Position numbers and translations under genes: made by a program. A stretch of 64,000 nt of DNA, taken from positions 1,391,990 through 1,455,989 of the forward strand of contig NZ_VWSH01000001.1 in assembly GCF_008629695.1 (NCBI RefSeq), read 5' to 3'. Shown in pieces: positions 63,942-64,000 of the stretch; position 1 is the first letter of the stretch, and every line of letters begins with the position of its first letter. This stretch comes from Taibaiella lutea. Lineage in GTDB: Bacteria; Bacteroidota; Bacteroidia; Chitinophagales; Chitinophagaceae. Below the pieces are notes generated by a model. That model made no database searches and was not told the DNA's origin. It worked only from the letters and a program-made list of their open reading frames with translations.

Positions 63942-64000
63942 TTAAATAACTTTTGCTTCGTTGTGAAGTGCTTCTACCAACTCATCCATTTGGTCGATAG
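63942..64000 (-). CDS. etfB: Electron transfer flavoprotein subunit beta, 3' end
   Basis: Only the last ~19 codons are inside the window; they read IDQMDELVEALHNEAKVI then stop, the expected C-terminus of EtfB. The gene continues to the right. Identification rests on this short tail and on position directly upstream of etfA. Confidence 0.75.
   Translation of the reverse strand, partial: IDQMDELVEALHNEAKVI

Overview
The window reads as a contiguous chromosomal segment of a Bacteroidota bacterium, most likely of the family Chitinophagaceae (family placement is inference). Supporting evidence: four secreted proteins end in the gliding-motility-type (type B) C-terminal domain and one in a type A domain, both read by the type IX secretion system (T9SS); many genes are preceded by the Bacteroidota -7 element TAnnTTTG instead of a sigma-70 -10 box; ribosome binding sites are mostly weak; and several families typical of the phylum occur (DUF4271 next to uroporphyrinogen-III synthase, a 2TM-domain protein, DUF2795, an HTH-less NtrC-like regulator, a MMPL/acyltransferase/methyltransferase fusion).

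Layout. 1-6.1 kb: 3' end of a repeat-rich T9SS adhesin, an arginase-fold formimidoylglutamase, a bacilliredoxin and cyanophycin synthetase. 6.3-7.8 kb: 2Fe-2S ferredoxin and a TrxR-like ferredoxin-NADP reductase. 8.1-10.7 kb: mreB-mreC-mreD. 10.8-20 kb: DUF2795 protein, glycosyltransferase, LolD-type ATPase, RlpA-like protein, DEAD-box helicase, glutamate formimidoyltransferase, Rossmann protein, LpxK, 2TM protein, NadR-like kinase. 20-30.6 kb: S41 protease, T9SS cargo, malate dehydrogenase, YdcF protein, MFS transporter, NtrC-like regulator, membrane-anchored patatin. 30.6-39.3 kb: AlaRS, DUF4271 protein, HemD, NlpC/P60 peptidase, acyltransferase, MsbA-like exporter. 39.4-53.7 kb: T9SS type A protein, trifunctional MMPL fusion, ribosomal protein S1, two divergent T9SS cargo genes, an SDR and an OmpA-family protein. 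54-64 kb: polyprenyl synthetase, PhaB-like reductase, a glycosyltransferase fusion, a Na+/H+ antiporter between two identical tRNA-Asn genes, an XRE regulator, a small repeat/IS-remnant patch, an ArsR-SRPBCC-VOC operon, etfA and the end of etfB.

Functionally this is mostly core-genome content: envelope building (MreBCD, LpxK, LolD, MsbA-like, OmpA, RlpA, NlpC/P60), surface protein export substrates, translation (S1, AlaRS, tRNA-Asn) and central metabolism. Two separate genes act on formiminoglutamate, suggesting two routes in histidine breakdown. Most genes are single transcription units closed by strong intrinsic terminators, many shared by convergent genes.

I found no phage, integrase, transposase gene, CRISPR array, toxin-antitoxin or recognisable defence system, and no strong candidate for a wholly new system. 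The most interesting items are a strong Shine-Dalgarno paired with a TTG start on rpsA, an NtrC-like regulator without the canonical GAFTGA loop or DNA-binding domain, domain fusions with missing catalytic parts, and several palindromic intergenic repeats.
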